This document shows, piece by piece, positions 34,182 through 43,391 of a DNA stretch of 44,570 nt; positions within the stretch are counted from its first letter, which is position 1, and the number at the start of each line of letters is the position of its first letter. A program made the translations under genes and the position numbers. The DNA is from CAZESH01 sp964514665. GTDB lineage: Bacteria > Bacillota > Bacilli > Paenibacillales > KCTC-25726. The stretch spans positions 1-44,570 of the forward strand of contig CAZESH010000003.1 of assembly GCA_964514665.1 (NCBI GenBank), written 5' to 3'. The notes beneath the pieces were generated by a model. That model saw only the letters and a list, made by a program, of their open reading frames with translations, was not told the DNA's origin and searched no databases.

Positions 34182-34294
34182 TCCAATCTGTAAAAAGGAT
34201 ACGCACGGATTTAAAAAAATTTCCGTATCTTTTGCATGCCTCCATTCGTTTACATCACGCAAGCACAAAATCAAAACGAGACGGAGGACGAAGC

Positions 34295-34876
34295 ATGAAC
34301 ACTTACATCCCTTATGTTTTGGAGCAAACGAACCGCGGAGAGCGGTCGTACGACATTTATTCGCGGTTGTTGAAGGACCGCATCATATTCCTGGGGGCTG
34401 CCATAGACGATCCGGTTGCCAACAGCATTGTGGCTCAACTTCTATTTCTGGCTGCCGAAGACCCCGAGAAAGAGATCCATATGTACATTAATTGTCCCGG
34501 AGGCTCTACGACAGCGGGTTTTGCCATTTTTGACACGATGCAGTATGTGAAGCCTCCTGTCCATACGATCTGCGTCGGTTTTGCCGCCTCCTTCGGAGCG
34601 CTGCTGCTGCTCGCCGGCGCCAAAGGCAAGCGATTCGCGCTGCCCAACAGCGAAATCATGATCCATCAGCCGCACGGCGGTGCGCAAGGTCAAGCGAGCG
34701 ATATTGCGATCAGCGCCAAGCGAATTCTGCAGATTCGTGCCAGAGGCGTGCAGATTACGGCTGAAAGGACAGGACAGCCAATCGAGAAGGTGGAGAAGGA
34801 TATGGACCGGGACTACTTCATGTCGGCACAAGAAGCTTGCGAATACGGGATTATAGATCAAGTGATCACTCGTTAA
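34295..34876 (+). CDS. clpP: ClpP-family serine protease subunit (paralogue)
   Basis: 193 residues, the usual length. The catalytic triad is present: Ser in GFAASFGALLLLAG, His in SEIMIHQPHGG, Asp in EKDMDRDYFMSAQEA. The N-terminal RSYDIYSRLLKDRIIFLG is the classical start, here without an N-terminal Met-rich extension. GFAASFG replaces the common GMAASMG, so this may be a second, diverged ClpP. It assembles into a barrel and degrades proteins delivered by Clp ATPases. ACGGAGGACG precedes the ATG; an open frame to 34232 is an artefact. No CtsR-type box was seen; instead a perfect 20-bp palindrome lies 114 bases upstream. Confidence 0.93.
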   Translation: MNTYIPYVLEQTNRGERSYDIYSRLLKDRIIFLGAAIDDPVANSIVAQLLFLAAEDPEKEIHMYINCPGGSTTAGFAIFDTMQYVKPPVHTICVGFAASFGALLLLAGAKGKRFALPNSEIMIHQPHGGAQGQASDIAISAKRILQIRARGVQITAERTGQPIEKVEKDMDRDYFMSAQEACEYGIIDQVITR

Positions 34877-34983
34877 CGCCGCTTCAGCATGCCCGCTCCG
34901 ATATGGAACAAACTTCCTGATTTTTTGGAGCGGAACTGCAAAATCACAACCGCATTCCGAATCTGTTGCAGTCTGGAACAGTA

Positions 34984-35015
34984 AAAAGAGACCTCTACCA
35001 AATGGTAAAGGTCTC
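34984..35015 (-). terminator. Terminator of the phosphoesterase cluster
   Basis: GAGACCT...AGGTCTC with inner pairs (CTACCAAATGGTA) forms a stem of about 12 bp. On the minus strand UUUUUA follows. It is 115 bases after the calcineurin-type gene; it may also stop clpP transcripts. Bases 34877-35130 otherwise hold nothing recognised. Confidence 0.65.
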
Positions 35016-35130
35016 GCTAACAACTTCAATGTTGCAAGCAAAGCCGAGGTCCCCTTTAAGCAAATTTATTTTTATTTATCATAATTACATTTATTTGTTC
35101 AGTTAAGATACTTACTTTTCACGCAATAGA

Positions 35131-36987
35131 TCAATCGGTCTGGGCCGGATCTAATCTATATTCCCAAATCTGCAGTTGAGAACGTTGGGAACCATAATGC
35201 GGAATAACCCCCAAACCGAAGCGATTCGGGTCAGGATGAAACATCCTTGTAAATGCAGCAACTTCATAATCACCGATGTTCAAAGAAATAAAACCATTTT
35301 CGCCATCCAGAAAAAAACAATCCCCCCCCAATTCCAACAGTACGCGTTCATTTCCCAAACACATTATCTGTCCACCCGAATCATTGGAAAGAAGATCCCA
35401 ATCCAATGATACTTTCCAAGACTTATACTTGTTTTCGTAAAAAACCGATAAATTTCTTTTATTTTTACTTCCTTCATTTTCTTTAATGAGAACGGCAAAC
35501 TCTCCCTGAAAAACATCGTAATTGACTACTCTGTCAAATTTAAGCCTCATTGTCTGATAAAGCTTATCCCATAAATACAATTCGCGGTTTTCCGTAACAA
35601 TCCATAATCGATTTTCATCAGAAACCATTTTTAGAATATTCTCTTGCAATGAAATTGCCGGTTCCAAGACTCGTTTCCCGACGCTCTTCTCCAATACCTC
35701 AATCTCAAAGATTTTGTCCCGGCAGGCAACCCAAACTCCTCCATGTTTCCGCGGAGCCAGGCAACTGATCGGTTGGTTGAACTTCAATCGCTCCTGTCCA
35801 TGTTCCATCCTGTGCTCTCTTGCAAAACGCCGCATACTCCGGCTGTCTATTCGCGACAGCTTATCTTCCCAAGCAAGCCAAATCCCCTCCTTGTCAGTCA
35901 CAACTCCGGCAAGCACGCAATCCAGGTGAAGGGTACCCAATACCGCCTCTGCTCCCAGATCCAGTTCCCATAAAAATCCATCTTCGGATGCCACAAGATA
36001 TCGTTCCTGTTCCAACGGCAAAATCCCTTCAGCCAAAGGGCCCAGTTCACCGAATGGACAAGCATCTAACAATCGGAAAGGACCACTGCGCACCTTGTCG
36101 GAAGGCGTCTGTCTCATATGGAGAGCTTTCGCTTTCTTTTCAACCAACCTCTTCAGCGCAGCCCTGAAGCTCCAATCCGGCACGGCATTTACCGCACGCT
36201 TGACATGATCCAGGGTATACACCTCAATTCCGCTTTTGGTGATCTCGATCACTCTGGACTGACGCCCACCGTCCCTGGTCACGCTGCCATGAACCCCTGT
36301 GGTGAAAAAAGCGGTGCCATACCGAATCGCAATGGAATCGTGATGCCAATGGCTTAAATGATAATGGGCAGAAAACCACATGACGATTTCCGGGTATTCC
36401 TGCACAAGACGAAGCCAGCGATAAGGGTCGTGGTTTTGGTCCAAATAAGCGTTTGTCGCCCGAACATGCACTTTCGGCACTGTACGCAGACCGCATCCGA
36501 TCGGGGGAGCATGCGAAAAAACGATGCTGGGAATGCCGCGCCGCTTGCGCAATGTTTCAGTGAACCAGTCAAACTGCTTGTCCGAAACATAGCATTCCTG
36601 AATTTGATAGAAGGAATCGGCAGGCTGCGGATCCGTACTGATAAAAAACAAGCGAAAGTCATCAAATTCCATGACGCCATAAGGAGTCTGCAGACCATAC
36701 AATTCAAGAAACGCTCGTTCAATCGTCCCTTTTGGCTGAAAACCGTTCCCCGATTCCCGCTGGAGATCGTGATTGCCCAAAATCGGTCGCAGCGGAGCCC
36801 GGACCCGGCGCAAAAAATCGTGAGCCTGAAGCAACCCTTCCACACCGCCAATCTTTTCATTACTGCCAAAATCTCCTAACGGCACGACCAGATCTGAGAG
36901 AGAACCGGCTGCATCTTCCATGGCGGATTGCGTCAATTCAAATTCATCTTCTTTGATATGAAAATCTCCCAGAACTACAATTCGCAA
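35131..36987 (-). CDS. Calcineurin-type metallophosphoesterase with beta-propeller-like tail
   Basis: 618 residues. The metallophosphatase domain (1-250) has all motifs: GDFHI (as D-x-H), LVVPLGDFG (GDxx), PILGNHD, IVFSHAPP and SAHYHLSHWH. Residues about 300-610 contain repeated strands such as GFLWELDLG, GIWLAWEDKLSRID, GGVWVACRDKIFEIE and NRLWIVTENRELYLWDK, resembling blades of a sensor-type beta-propeller. No signal peptide, so cytoplasmic. The likely reaction is hydrolysis of a phosphomono- or diester. The start is TTG, with AGGAGG about 10 bases before it. It is last in the cluster, 276 bases after the PHP gene, with a permease remnant between. Confidence 0.87.
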   Translation of the reverse strand: MRIVVLGDFHIKEDEFELTQSAMEDAAGSLSDLVVPLGDFGSNEKIGGVEGLLQAHDFLRRVRAPLRPILGNHDLQRESGNGFQPKGTIERAFLELYGLQTPYGVMEFDDFRLFFISTDPQPADSFYQIQECYVSDKQFDWFTETLRKRRGIPSIVFSHAPPIGCGLRTVPKVHVRATNAYLDQNHDPYRWLRLVQEYPEIVMWFSAHYHLSHWHHDSIAIRYGTAFFTTGVHGSVTRDGGRQSRVIEITKSGIEVYTLDHVKRAVNAVPDWSFRAALKRLVEKKAKALHMRQTPSDKVRSGPFRLLDACPFGELGPLAEGILPLEQERYLVASEDGFLWELDLGAEAVLGTLHLDCVLAGVVTDKEGIWLAWEDKLSRIDSRSMRRFAREHRMEHGQERLKFNQPISCLAPRKHGGVWVACRDKIFEIEVLEKSVGKRVLEPAISLQENILKMVSDENRLWIVTENRELYLWDKLYQTMRLKFDRVVNYDVFQGEFAVLIKENEGSKNKRNLSVFYENKYKSWKVSLDWDLLSNDSGGQIMCLGNERVLLELGGDCFFLDGENGFISLNIGDYEVAAFTRMFHPDPNRFGLGVIPHYGSQRSQLQIWEYRLDPAQTD

Positions 36988-37049
36988 AACTGAGGCTCCT
37001 CCTTGATAGGTTATTTACGAAAAAACGGACAAACGGCAATCCGGCATGC

Positions 37050-37165
37050 GTCAGGCCGTCAAGATTGATGATCATGCTGCTCCCGACAGTCCAAAGACTC
37101 ATTAAAATCAAACTCGGTACGACGGTTGCTTCTTCCCCAAGCCAATTGATTATATCCATTCGGAG
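37050..37165 (-). pseudogene. Remnant of a CUT1-type ABC permease
   Basis: In one frame the minus strand reads INWLGEEATVVPSLILMSLW then TVGSSMIINLDGL, close to the conserved middle of MalF/UgpA-type permeases (…SLWTVGGSMIIFLAGLQG…). Nothing permease-like follows: the next residues are unrelated, and no start or EAA loop is present. It seems a leftover of about 115 bases from a deleted transporter gene between the PHP and calcineurin-type genes. A chance hydrophobic peptide is possible but less likely. Confidence 0.5.
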
Positions 37166-37263
37166 TATAGAAGCTTGTATCCACCGATAGATCCGTTAAT
37201 CGCGAGCCATAAAGCAAGGAAAAACGGATCGATTGATCAGCTCAATCGTTTTATGCACACCTC

Positions 37264-38016
37264 CTACTTTTTATATATTGCCGGTGACCAGAGCTGATCC
37301 TGTGTTGCTCCCTCTTGGAGCAGCAGCTCGGTTAACCGATCGATCCGTTTCCCGATATTCACTAAATGGTGGGAGTCCGTCCCCGTCATAAGAGGGCAAC
37401 CTGTCTTGATCAAAGGGCGAACGACATGATGCAAATAATCTTCGTTGACGGCATCGTCCTTAAACACCGCCCATACCGGTATTTCCAGCGCGGTTTGGTT
37501 TATTCGAGCCTCAACGCCCGCCTCCTCAATCCACTCCGGCTTTAAGAGATCACAGCTGAATTTGAACACTTTGAATACGCCCACCCAAGGATGTCCAATT
37601 GCATCCAACCATGGATTGCGTATCGCATTGATCAAATTTTGCTGGGCAAAATACAAGATATCCGTAGGCGATTTCGATAAATCCGGACTTTCCACCCAAT
37701 TCAAATGATAATGATGAATCCCGGCCATCACGTAATCCAAAGATTTATAGATTTCCGGATTGCCCGTGAGCTCTCCCGATAGTGTCGTAACATCCAGCTC
37801 AACGCCTATCCAAACTTTAAGATTCGTGTCTGACAACCTGGATAATTGATTGCGATTGTCTGCAAAAATAGCCGGGTCAATATGAGGGTGAAGATGATCG
37901 GTAATCCCGATTCCATCTACGCCCGCGGAAACCGCCGCTTCCACCATCGTTTGTACGGTATTGTCCTCATGAGCGCAGCGAGAGTGATTGGAATGCATGT
38001 GCAAATCAACTAACAT
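37264..38016 (-). CDS. PHP-domain phosphoesterase
   Basis: 250 residues forming a single PHP domain. LVDLHMHSNHSRCAHED is motif I (H-x-H), GIGITDHLHPH motif II, VWIGVELDV a metal Glu, MAGIHHYHL motif III, DAIGHPWVG the next His, and MTGTDSHHL motif IV. Such proteins, like histidinol-phosphate phosphatase HisK or trimeric PHP enzymes, hydrolyse phosphate esters with a trinuclear metal centre. All ligands appear kept, unlike the two large PHP proteins upstream. AAGGAGGGG precedes the ATG, and the start is only 2 bases after the stop of the phosphatase-PHP fusion, so translation is probably coupled. Confidence 0.9.
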   Translation of the reverse strand: MLVDLHMHSNHSRCAHEDNTVQTMVEAAVSAGVDGIGITDHLHPHIDPAIFADNRNQLSRLSDTNLKVWIGVELDVTTLSGELTGNPEIYKSLDYVMAGIHHYHLNWVESPDLSKSPTDILYFAQQNLINAIRNPWLDAIGHPWVGVFKVFKFSCDLLKPEWIEEAGVEARINQTALEIPVWAVFKDDAVNEDYLHHVVRPLIKTGCPLMTGTDSHHLVNIGKRIDRLTELLLQEGATQDQLWSPAIYKK

Positions 38017-38018
38017 CG

Positions 38019-40439
38019 TTACCCCTCCTTATTTTTAAAGAGATTTTGCAGCTTTGAGTTTATTTGCTTGCTGGTAATAGAAGATAAGTATGGATGCTCT
38101 CCATGTAGTTCGTGAGTCTCTTTGCCGAATTGCGCATAGATCCGCCAAGCCGTATTGTTCGGAAACCACCAGCGATCTTCATACGGCTCTTTGATGTCGT
38201 CAAGCGGCATTTCCTCGCCGTAGCCCCATAATTCAAACCGGGTATCTTCCCCCCAGAGATGGGCAACTGACAATTCATGACTATGCGTATTCTCGTGATC
38301 ATAATATACTGCATCAGACTGTAGGATGGAATTATCCTCGGTCTTTACATATACAGAGTACCAGCCGCTTTCGACTACCGGACAATCAGCTCTAAAATGC
38401 ACCTTGCGATTGGAATCCGGGTACCAAAGCCATCCTAGACCGTACTCAACTCCTTCTGTCATTTCCGTTACCGGAACTTTCCCGGATGAAAATTTATCGC
38501 CGAAGTCTGGAGTAAACCTCTTATACGTTTTTCCGTTTTTAAGCAACCGAACTTCCTTTAACGATTGATCCGGGGATACGGTGACGATGAGATGGGCGAA
38601 GAAATCCCGTCTTAAATAAACAAAACGTCCATGGTTGCTGATTTCCAGCAATATAGCAGCAACTGATGATCGGCGGGACTCTCGGACCGGCTCAAAATAG
38701 ATCGGACTGGTGATACACCAATTGCCAAACTCATCTTCTACCCTAAGCAGATACCAGCTTTTCTCCATTTCTTGGAACGAATACTCGAGAGTTACACCAC
38801 TATCCTCCATTGCAATCTCAAAATCTTTGATGACTTGGCCATTGCGGTAAAGTTCGGCTTTCTTGATTGGGTAAAGACTTTGAATTTCCACTTGACCCTT
38901 ATAAGGACGGTGGTCGCTTACCGTGATCGTATCGCCGACTTGATGGTCGTCAATTGTAAAGAAAGCATATAACGGACCTCCATTTGTCGCAAAGGTTCGC
39001 CCTTTCCGCAATGCTTCCACGATTGAGGGGTAGGTAAACTCCGAGGCTTGACAATACACTCTTCGATCGCCGGGAGTCAACGTATTGATGCGTTCAAGAG
39101 TGCTGTCCGTATAACTGCTGCAGGCGACCTTGTTGCCTAAGTTTAAGATAGAATACCAGAACAGCTCCGTTGCTTTCGAATCGACATCGTACAAATCTGC
39201 GCATCGACCCAGTACGGCATCAGAGAAAGCCTCGGCGGCCCCCATCCAATGAAGCTGATGAACCGGAGTGAGAGGATGCGTATAAGTAGCGATCCCGCCG
39301 AGTCGATGGACCGCCTCCGCAATCGCCTGACCGGGAAACGGCATCTTCCCGATCTCCTCCAATTCCTCCTGGGATATGGATCTCTCAATGCCGGGCATAA
39401 TGAAATGTCCGATATAGCAGCCGGCACCCAACTCGTGCGCATATTTTAACAAGAAGTTCTTCGTGCTGAATTGTTCCATATTCTCATAAGAAACATGAGA
39501 CCCCGATTCGGTTATGTAACTAAGACCGTTGGCCCTTCCTTGCAGCGCAGTGTAAGCCAGTCCCGTCTTCATCTTGGCAATTTGGTCGTGCTGTGAATGC
39601 ACGTGGTTATCGCCGCTGTACCAACCTCTCTTCTCCGGTGAGAACCAGCAATGCAGGAAGACGCGCAGAGAAAGCTTTTTACCTGCTGCCGCCGCCATTG
39701 AAATAGTCAATGGTTTATAATTAGGACCGTTCCGTATGATAATCTCGGTTTTACCCGCGGGAACGATGACAGAAAAACGGCCTTCCGTGAAGAAACGCCC
39801 ATCTGCATATATGCCGTTGCCGCCCCCGTCAGGGTGACTGCCGTCGCTTGCCGTTACAATCACTCGTGCCGGCAAATCTTCTCCAGTATCGTTGGCTTTA
39901 ATCTCGACAGCAATCTCCGCTTGGGCCGTAGATTCGGCAGGTTCCTCGCTCATAATTTGATAGCCGCTGTTTCCTCTGGTTTGATTTAAATGGCAGGTCA
40001 TTTTTTCGACAACCATTTTATTTGGAAAGTAATCTCCACAACGATAAATGTAAGACTCCCCTTCTATGTCGTTATTAAATTTGCACCAACCGACGCCTAC
40101 GCCTGCGCTGCGGCTTTTGCCCATATGACAATGGATGGCCATCAGGTCGCAGCTTTGATGTTTATTGAAAAACGTTATGATCTTCTCCGCGTCTTCATCT
40201 GAAAATAACTTAAAGCCACCTGTCGCCTCGTCGTAATCGCTTACCAGCGTTTGATTGTCGGCAATTTGCTCTTCGGTATAATCCAAAAATTTCAATTCCA
40301 GAACATCTTGATATAGATTGCGATATGTCAACTCTTCAAACTGTCTTTTAGGATTGACAATTCGAATCATCACATTATATTGCCCTTCTTCAGGCTTAAA
40401 CTCCATTGCATTCTCATAGGAAAGAATTTTAAAATTCAT
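38019..40439 (-). CDS. Tyrosine/dual-specificity phosphatase-like domain fused to CehA/McbA-type PHP hydrolase
   Basis: 806 residues. Residues 1-160 resemble a bacterial dual-specificity/tyrosine phosphatase. FSDEDAEKIITFFNKHQ precedes AIHCHMGKSRSAGVG, an exact HCX5R P-loop (H103, C104, R110). Residues about 175-260 are a beta-sandwich (PDGGGNGIYADGRFF). The CehA/McbA-like PHP domain begins at WYSGDNHVHSQHDQ (motif I). Motif II is ITESGSHVSY instead of the usual TDH, and motif IV is SSYTDSTLER instead of GSDSH, so metal binding may differ. A large C-terminal beta region follows. From about residue 175 onward it is paralogous to the gene upstream. GAGGTG lies 7 bases before the ATG; 11 bases separate the genes. 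Confidence 0.85.
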   Translation of the reverse strand: MNFKILSYENAMEFKPEEGQYNVMIRIVNPKRQFEELTYRNLYQDVLELKFLDYTEEQIADNQTLVSDYDEATGGFKLFSDEDAEKIITFFNKHQSCDLMAIHCHMGKSRSAGVGVGWCKFNNDIEGESYIYRCGDYFPNKMVVEKMTCHLNQTRGNSGYQIMSEEPAESTAQAEIAVEIKANDTGEDLPARVIVTASDGSHPDGGGNGIYADGRFFTEGRFSVIVPAGKTEIIIRNGPNYKPLTISMAAAAGKKLSLRVFLHCWFSPEKRGWYSGDNHVHSQHDQIAKMKTGLAYTALQGRANGLSYITESGSHVSYENMEQFSTKNFLLKYAHELGAGCYIGHFIMPGIERSISQEELEEIGKMPFPGQAIAEAVHRLGGIATYTHPLTPVHQLHWMGAAEAFSDAVLGRCADLYDVDSKATELFWYSILNLGNKVACSSYTDSTLERINTLTPGDRRVYCQASEFTYPSIVEALRKGRTFATNGGPLYAFFTIDDHQVGDTITVSDHRPYKGQVEIQSLYPIKKAELYRNGQVIKDFEIAMEDSGVTLEYSFQEMEKSWYLLRVEDEFGNWCITSPIYFEPVRESRRSSVAAILLEISNHGRFVYLRRDFFAHLIVTVSPDQSLKEVRLLKNGKTYKRFTPDFGDKFSSGKVPVTEMTEGVEYGLGWLWYPDSNRKVHFRADCPVVESGWYSVYVKTEDNSILQSDAVYYDHENTHSHELSVAHLWGEDTRFELWGYGEEMPLDDIKEPYEDRWWFPNNTAWRIYAQFGKETHELHGEHPYLSSITSKQINSKLQNLFKNKEG

Positions 40440-40450
40440 ACGAACGCACC

Positions 40451-42442
40451 TCACAGTCCTTTAAATAAAGATAAGAGTTTGGGATGTACTTGTGCGCTGG
40501 TCTGAGCAGGTGAGTATTGTTCCCCATGCAATTCATAGTTTTGATTGCCGAAGGCAGCCATGATTCTCCAGGCAGCATTGTTCGGATACCACCAACGATC
40601 CTCGTAAGGCTCCTGAATTTTCGTCAGCGGCATCTCCTCGCCGTACCCCCAGAGCCGGAACTCCGTATCCCGACCGATGAGACTGGCAACCGACAATTCA
40701 TGACTGAGCGGATTTGCTGTGTCGAAATAAACGGCGTCCGAATGGATTAGCTGTCCGTTTGCCGTTTTTACCCGTACCGAGTACCAACCTCCCTCTATTA
40801 CAGGGTAATCCGCCTGAAAATGAACTTTATTTTCTGCGTCCGGATACCAAAACCAACCTGGTTCGTACTCGACACCCAGCTCCAACTCCGTTACCGGGAT
40901 TTTGCCGGCCGCCAGTTCGTTGCCTGCTTCCGGCTTGAAGTTTCTGACCGTGTGTTCATCCTTAAGCAATTCTACCTCAATAATCGAATCATCCGGCGAT
41001 ACCGTAATCAATATATGCGCGAAGAAATCTTTGCTCAGGTGAATGAAATGCGTATGATTGCCGATTTCAAGCAGTACGGAATATGAAGAAGAGCGAAGGG
41101 TGTCTGACGAGGATTCAAAATAGATTGGGCTTGTAATGCACCAATTCCCCTGCTCATCTTCAGCTCTAAATACATACCAATTCTCACCGTTCTCCTGAAA
41201 CTTATGGATCAGGTCCACTTTTCCGGATTGTCCGGTGACCTCAAACGCATGAACCACGTTTCCTCTACTGTAAAGCTCAGCCTTTTTCAGCGGGTATAAG
41301 CTCTGCATCTCGATCCGAGCCGTAAAAGAATCCTCCCCGTTCAGCTGAATCGAATCCCCAGGTTCATGGCCATCAATCGTAAAGAAAGCAAATACAGGGC
41401 CTCCGTTTGTCGCGAAAGTATGTCCTCTCCTCATTGCTTCAATAATGGCCGAATAGCTAAAATCGGAGGCATGACAGTAAATTCGTCTGTCACCCGGCGT
41501 CAGCGTGTGCTTTCTTTCGAGGGCACTATCGGTATAGCTGCTGCAAGCCAGTTTGTTTCCCAGGTTCAAGACGGCAAACCAGAGAAGTTCTGTCGCTTTG
41601 GAATCGATGTCAAATCCATCCGCGCACCGTCCCAATACGGCGTCCGAATAAACGGCTGTAGCCCCCATCCAGTGCAGTTGGTGAGCAGGAGAGAGGGGAT
41701 GGGTGTAAACGACTAAGCCACCCTGTTCATGCACAGCTTCCATAATGGCCTGGGTAGCGAGCGGACTTTTCCGGATGGCTGCCATCCTGTCATCTTCAAT
41801 ATCCTTGGAAATGCCGGGTGTGTTCAGATGCCCTGCGTAGCATAACATCCTCAACTCCCGGGCGTACTTGAGCAGGAAGGTGTCGGTACTCAGTTGATCT
41901 ATATTGTCATAGGAAACATGGGATCCTGCTTCCGTAATAAAATTCAACCCGTTGGCTCTTCCTTGCAAAGCTGTATACTTCAGTCCGGTTTTCATTTTGG
42001 CCACTTGGTCATGCTGGGAGTGTACATGATTGTCACCGCAATACCATCCTCTGTCTTGAGGTGAAAACCATCGGGTCAGGAAGGCAACGAGAAACAGCTT
42101 ATGCCCTTTCAAAACATCCAATGAAAATTGAAGAGGAACGTAATCGGGGCCATTTTTGATTAGAATTTCAATTTTCCCCTCGGGCACTGTGATCGAAAAA
42201 TTCCCTTCTGCAAAAAAACGTCCATCCTCATAAACTCCACTACCCGATCCGTCCGGGTGACTGCCGTCGCCAGATGTAACCACTACTCGAGCAGGCAAAG
42301 TCTTTGGAGTCGATAAATCCGCGGATCCGTCCAAAATCTCCACCGTGACCTCTGCCAGGCTGGCTGTAACCGATATTTCATCCCGTACGATTTCGTACCA
42401 GCTTTGAACGTTACCCGTGTTTGCCAACCCAATTTGTCCCAT
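40451..42442 (-). CDS. CehA/McbA-type PHP hydrolase (paralogue without phosphatase domain)
   Basis: 663 residues. It shares the domain order of the downstream gene after its phosphatase part: a beta-sandwich (SHPDGSGSGVYEDGRFF), a PHP core (WYCGDNHVHSQHDQVAKMKTGLKYTALQGRANG), FITEAGSHVSYDN in place of the TDH motif, VVYTHPLSPAHQLHWMGA, ACSSYTDSALER and the C-terminal beta modules (EDRWWYPNNAAWRI). The two proteins are clearly tandem duplicates. Known relatives hydrolyse esters or carbamates (CehA, McbA), and the PHP fold often acts on phosphoesters; the substrate here is unknown. The ATG at 42442 has CGGAGG 8 bases before it; the open frame to 42463 includes that site and is rejected. 47 bases follow the permease gene. 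Confidence 0.87.
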   Translation of the reverse strand: MGQIGLANTGNVQSWYEIVRDEISVTASLAEVTVEILDGSADLSTPKTLPARVVVTSGDGSHPDGSGSGVYEDGRFFAEGNFSITVPEGKIEILIKNGPDYVPLQFSLDVLKGHKLFLVAFLTRWFSPQDRGWYCGDNHVHSQHDQVAKMKTGLKYTALQGRANGLNFITEAGSHVSYDNIDQLSTDTFLLKYARELRMLCYAGHLNTPGISKDIEDDRMAAIRKSPLATQAIMEAVHEQGGLVVYTHPLSPAHQLHWMGATAVYSDAVLGRCADGFDIDSKATELLWFAVLNLGNKLACSSYTDSALERKHTLTPGDRRIYCHASDFSYSAIIEAMRRGHTFATNGGPVFAFFTIDGHEPGDSIQLNGEDSFTARIEMQSLYPLKKAELYSRGNVVHAFEVTGQSGKVDLIHKFQENGENWYVFRAEDEQGNWCITSPIYFESSSDTLRSSSYSVLLEIGNHTHFIHLSKDFFAHILITVSPDDSIIEVELLKDEHTVRNFKPEAGNELAAGKIPVTELELGVEYEPGWFWYPDAENKVHFQADYPVIEGGWYSVRVKTANGQLIHSDAVYFDTANPLSHELSVASLIGRDTEFRLWGYGEEMPLTKIQEPYEDRWWYPNNAAWRIMAAFGNQNYELHGEQYSPAQTSAQVHPKLLSLFKGL

Positions 42443-42489
42443 AGAAACAATCCTCCGTTTCATCTTCGCTTCATCATACTTTCTGCGGA

Positions 42490-43374
42490 CTATTCCTTCA
42501 CGCTGCCTAAAGTGATCCCTTTAATAAAAAATCTCTGTAAAAACGGATATACCAGTAAAATTGGCAAGGCAGCGACGAAGATCTCGGCAGAGTGGATCGT
42601 CCGATTGGAGATGAGCGCCAGCTTCTGCGCATCGTCTTCCGTCATAAAGCGCGGATCTTGCACGATAACCAGCGTTTGCAGAAAGCTTTGCAGAGGCCAA
42701 TGCTCTGGACGATTCATGAGAATTAACCCGTCGAACCAACTGTTCCAATGGCCGACCATACTGAAAAGCGTTATGGTTGCCAAAGAAGGCAAAGATAACG
42801 GGACAAATATTCTCCATAGGATTGTTAAGTGGCCGGCTCCGTCGATCCTGGCCGATTCTTCAATCTCCTTCGGCAAGCCCCGAAAAAAATTAATCAGCAG
42901 AATGACATTAAACACCGGTACCGCCCCAGGCAATACCAAAGCCCAGATCGTATCGAGCAAACCGGTGGCTTGGATGGTCATATACCATGGAATGAGGCCG
43001 CCGCTAAACAACATGGTTATCACAAAAATCCAAACGTAAACGGTTCTCCATTTAAAATCTTTCTGTTCCTTGGAAAGCGGATACGCGATCAATATCGTCA
43101 AAATCAAGTTGATCGAAGTGCCTAGCAGCAACCTCTCCACTGAAATCCTAAAGGAACCTAAAAATTGCGGAGTGGTTAAGACGTGATGATAGGTCGCCAG
43201 CGAAAATTCAACCGGCCATAATTTTACGGCGCCGGCAGCGACAGCCGATGACGAACTGAGAGAAATGGCAAGGATATTCAGCAGTGGAGCGATACAAAGC
43301 AGCGCAATAAAACCAAGAAACGCATAGTTGAATGCAAGGAACAATCTTCTGCCCAAAGATAATCGGTAAGCCAA
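42490..43374 (-). CDS. CUT1 ABC transporter permease, LplC/YtcP-like
   Basis: 294 residues with six membrane helices. The ATPase-contact EAA loop is EIEESARIDGAGHLTILWRI, and the C-terminus FIKGITLGSVKE is the signature of the LplC/YtcP branch, which imports oligosaccharides or similar large solutes in Paenibacillus and Bacillus. TYHHVL, ILLINFFRGLPKEIEES and GHWNSWFDGLILM match the same branch. The start is TTG, with a GGGGAGGGGG tract 8 bases before it. It lies 17 bases after its partner permease; no ATPase gene is in the window, as usual for this branch, which uses a shared MsmX-type ATPase. Confidence 0.92.
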   Translation of the reverse strand: MAYRLSLGRRLFLAFNYAFLGFIALLCIAPLLNILAISLSSSSAVAAGAVKLWPVEFSLATYHHVLTTPQFLGSFRISVERLLLGTSINLILTILIAYPLSKEQKDFKWRTVYVWIFVITMLFSGGLIPWYMTIQATGLLDTIWALVLPGAVPVFNVILLINFFRGLPKEIEESARIDGAGHLTILWRIFVPLSLPSLATITLFSMVGHWNSWFDGLILMNRPEHWPLQSFLQTLVIVQDPRFMTEDDAQKLALISNRTIHSAEIFVAALPILLVYPFLQRFFIKGITLGSVKE

Positions 43375-43391
43375 ATTCGATTCCCCCTCCC

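Noticed and set aside
34071..34274. 67-codon minus-strand frame between the sigma factor and clpP
   Set aside because: It crosses the palindromic operator and the clpP leader, has no ribosome binding site and no recognisable fold.
36354..36869. 171-codon minus-strand frame inside the calcineurin-type gene
   Set aside because: Alternative frame of a gene whose own frame holds all metal-binding motifs.
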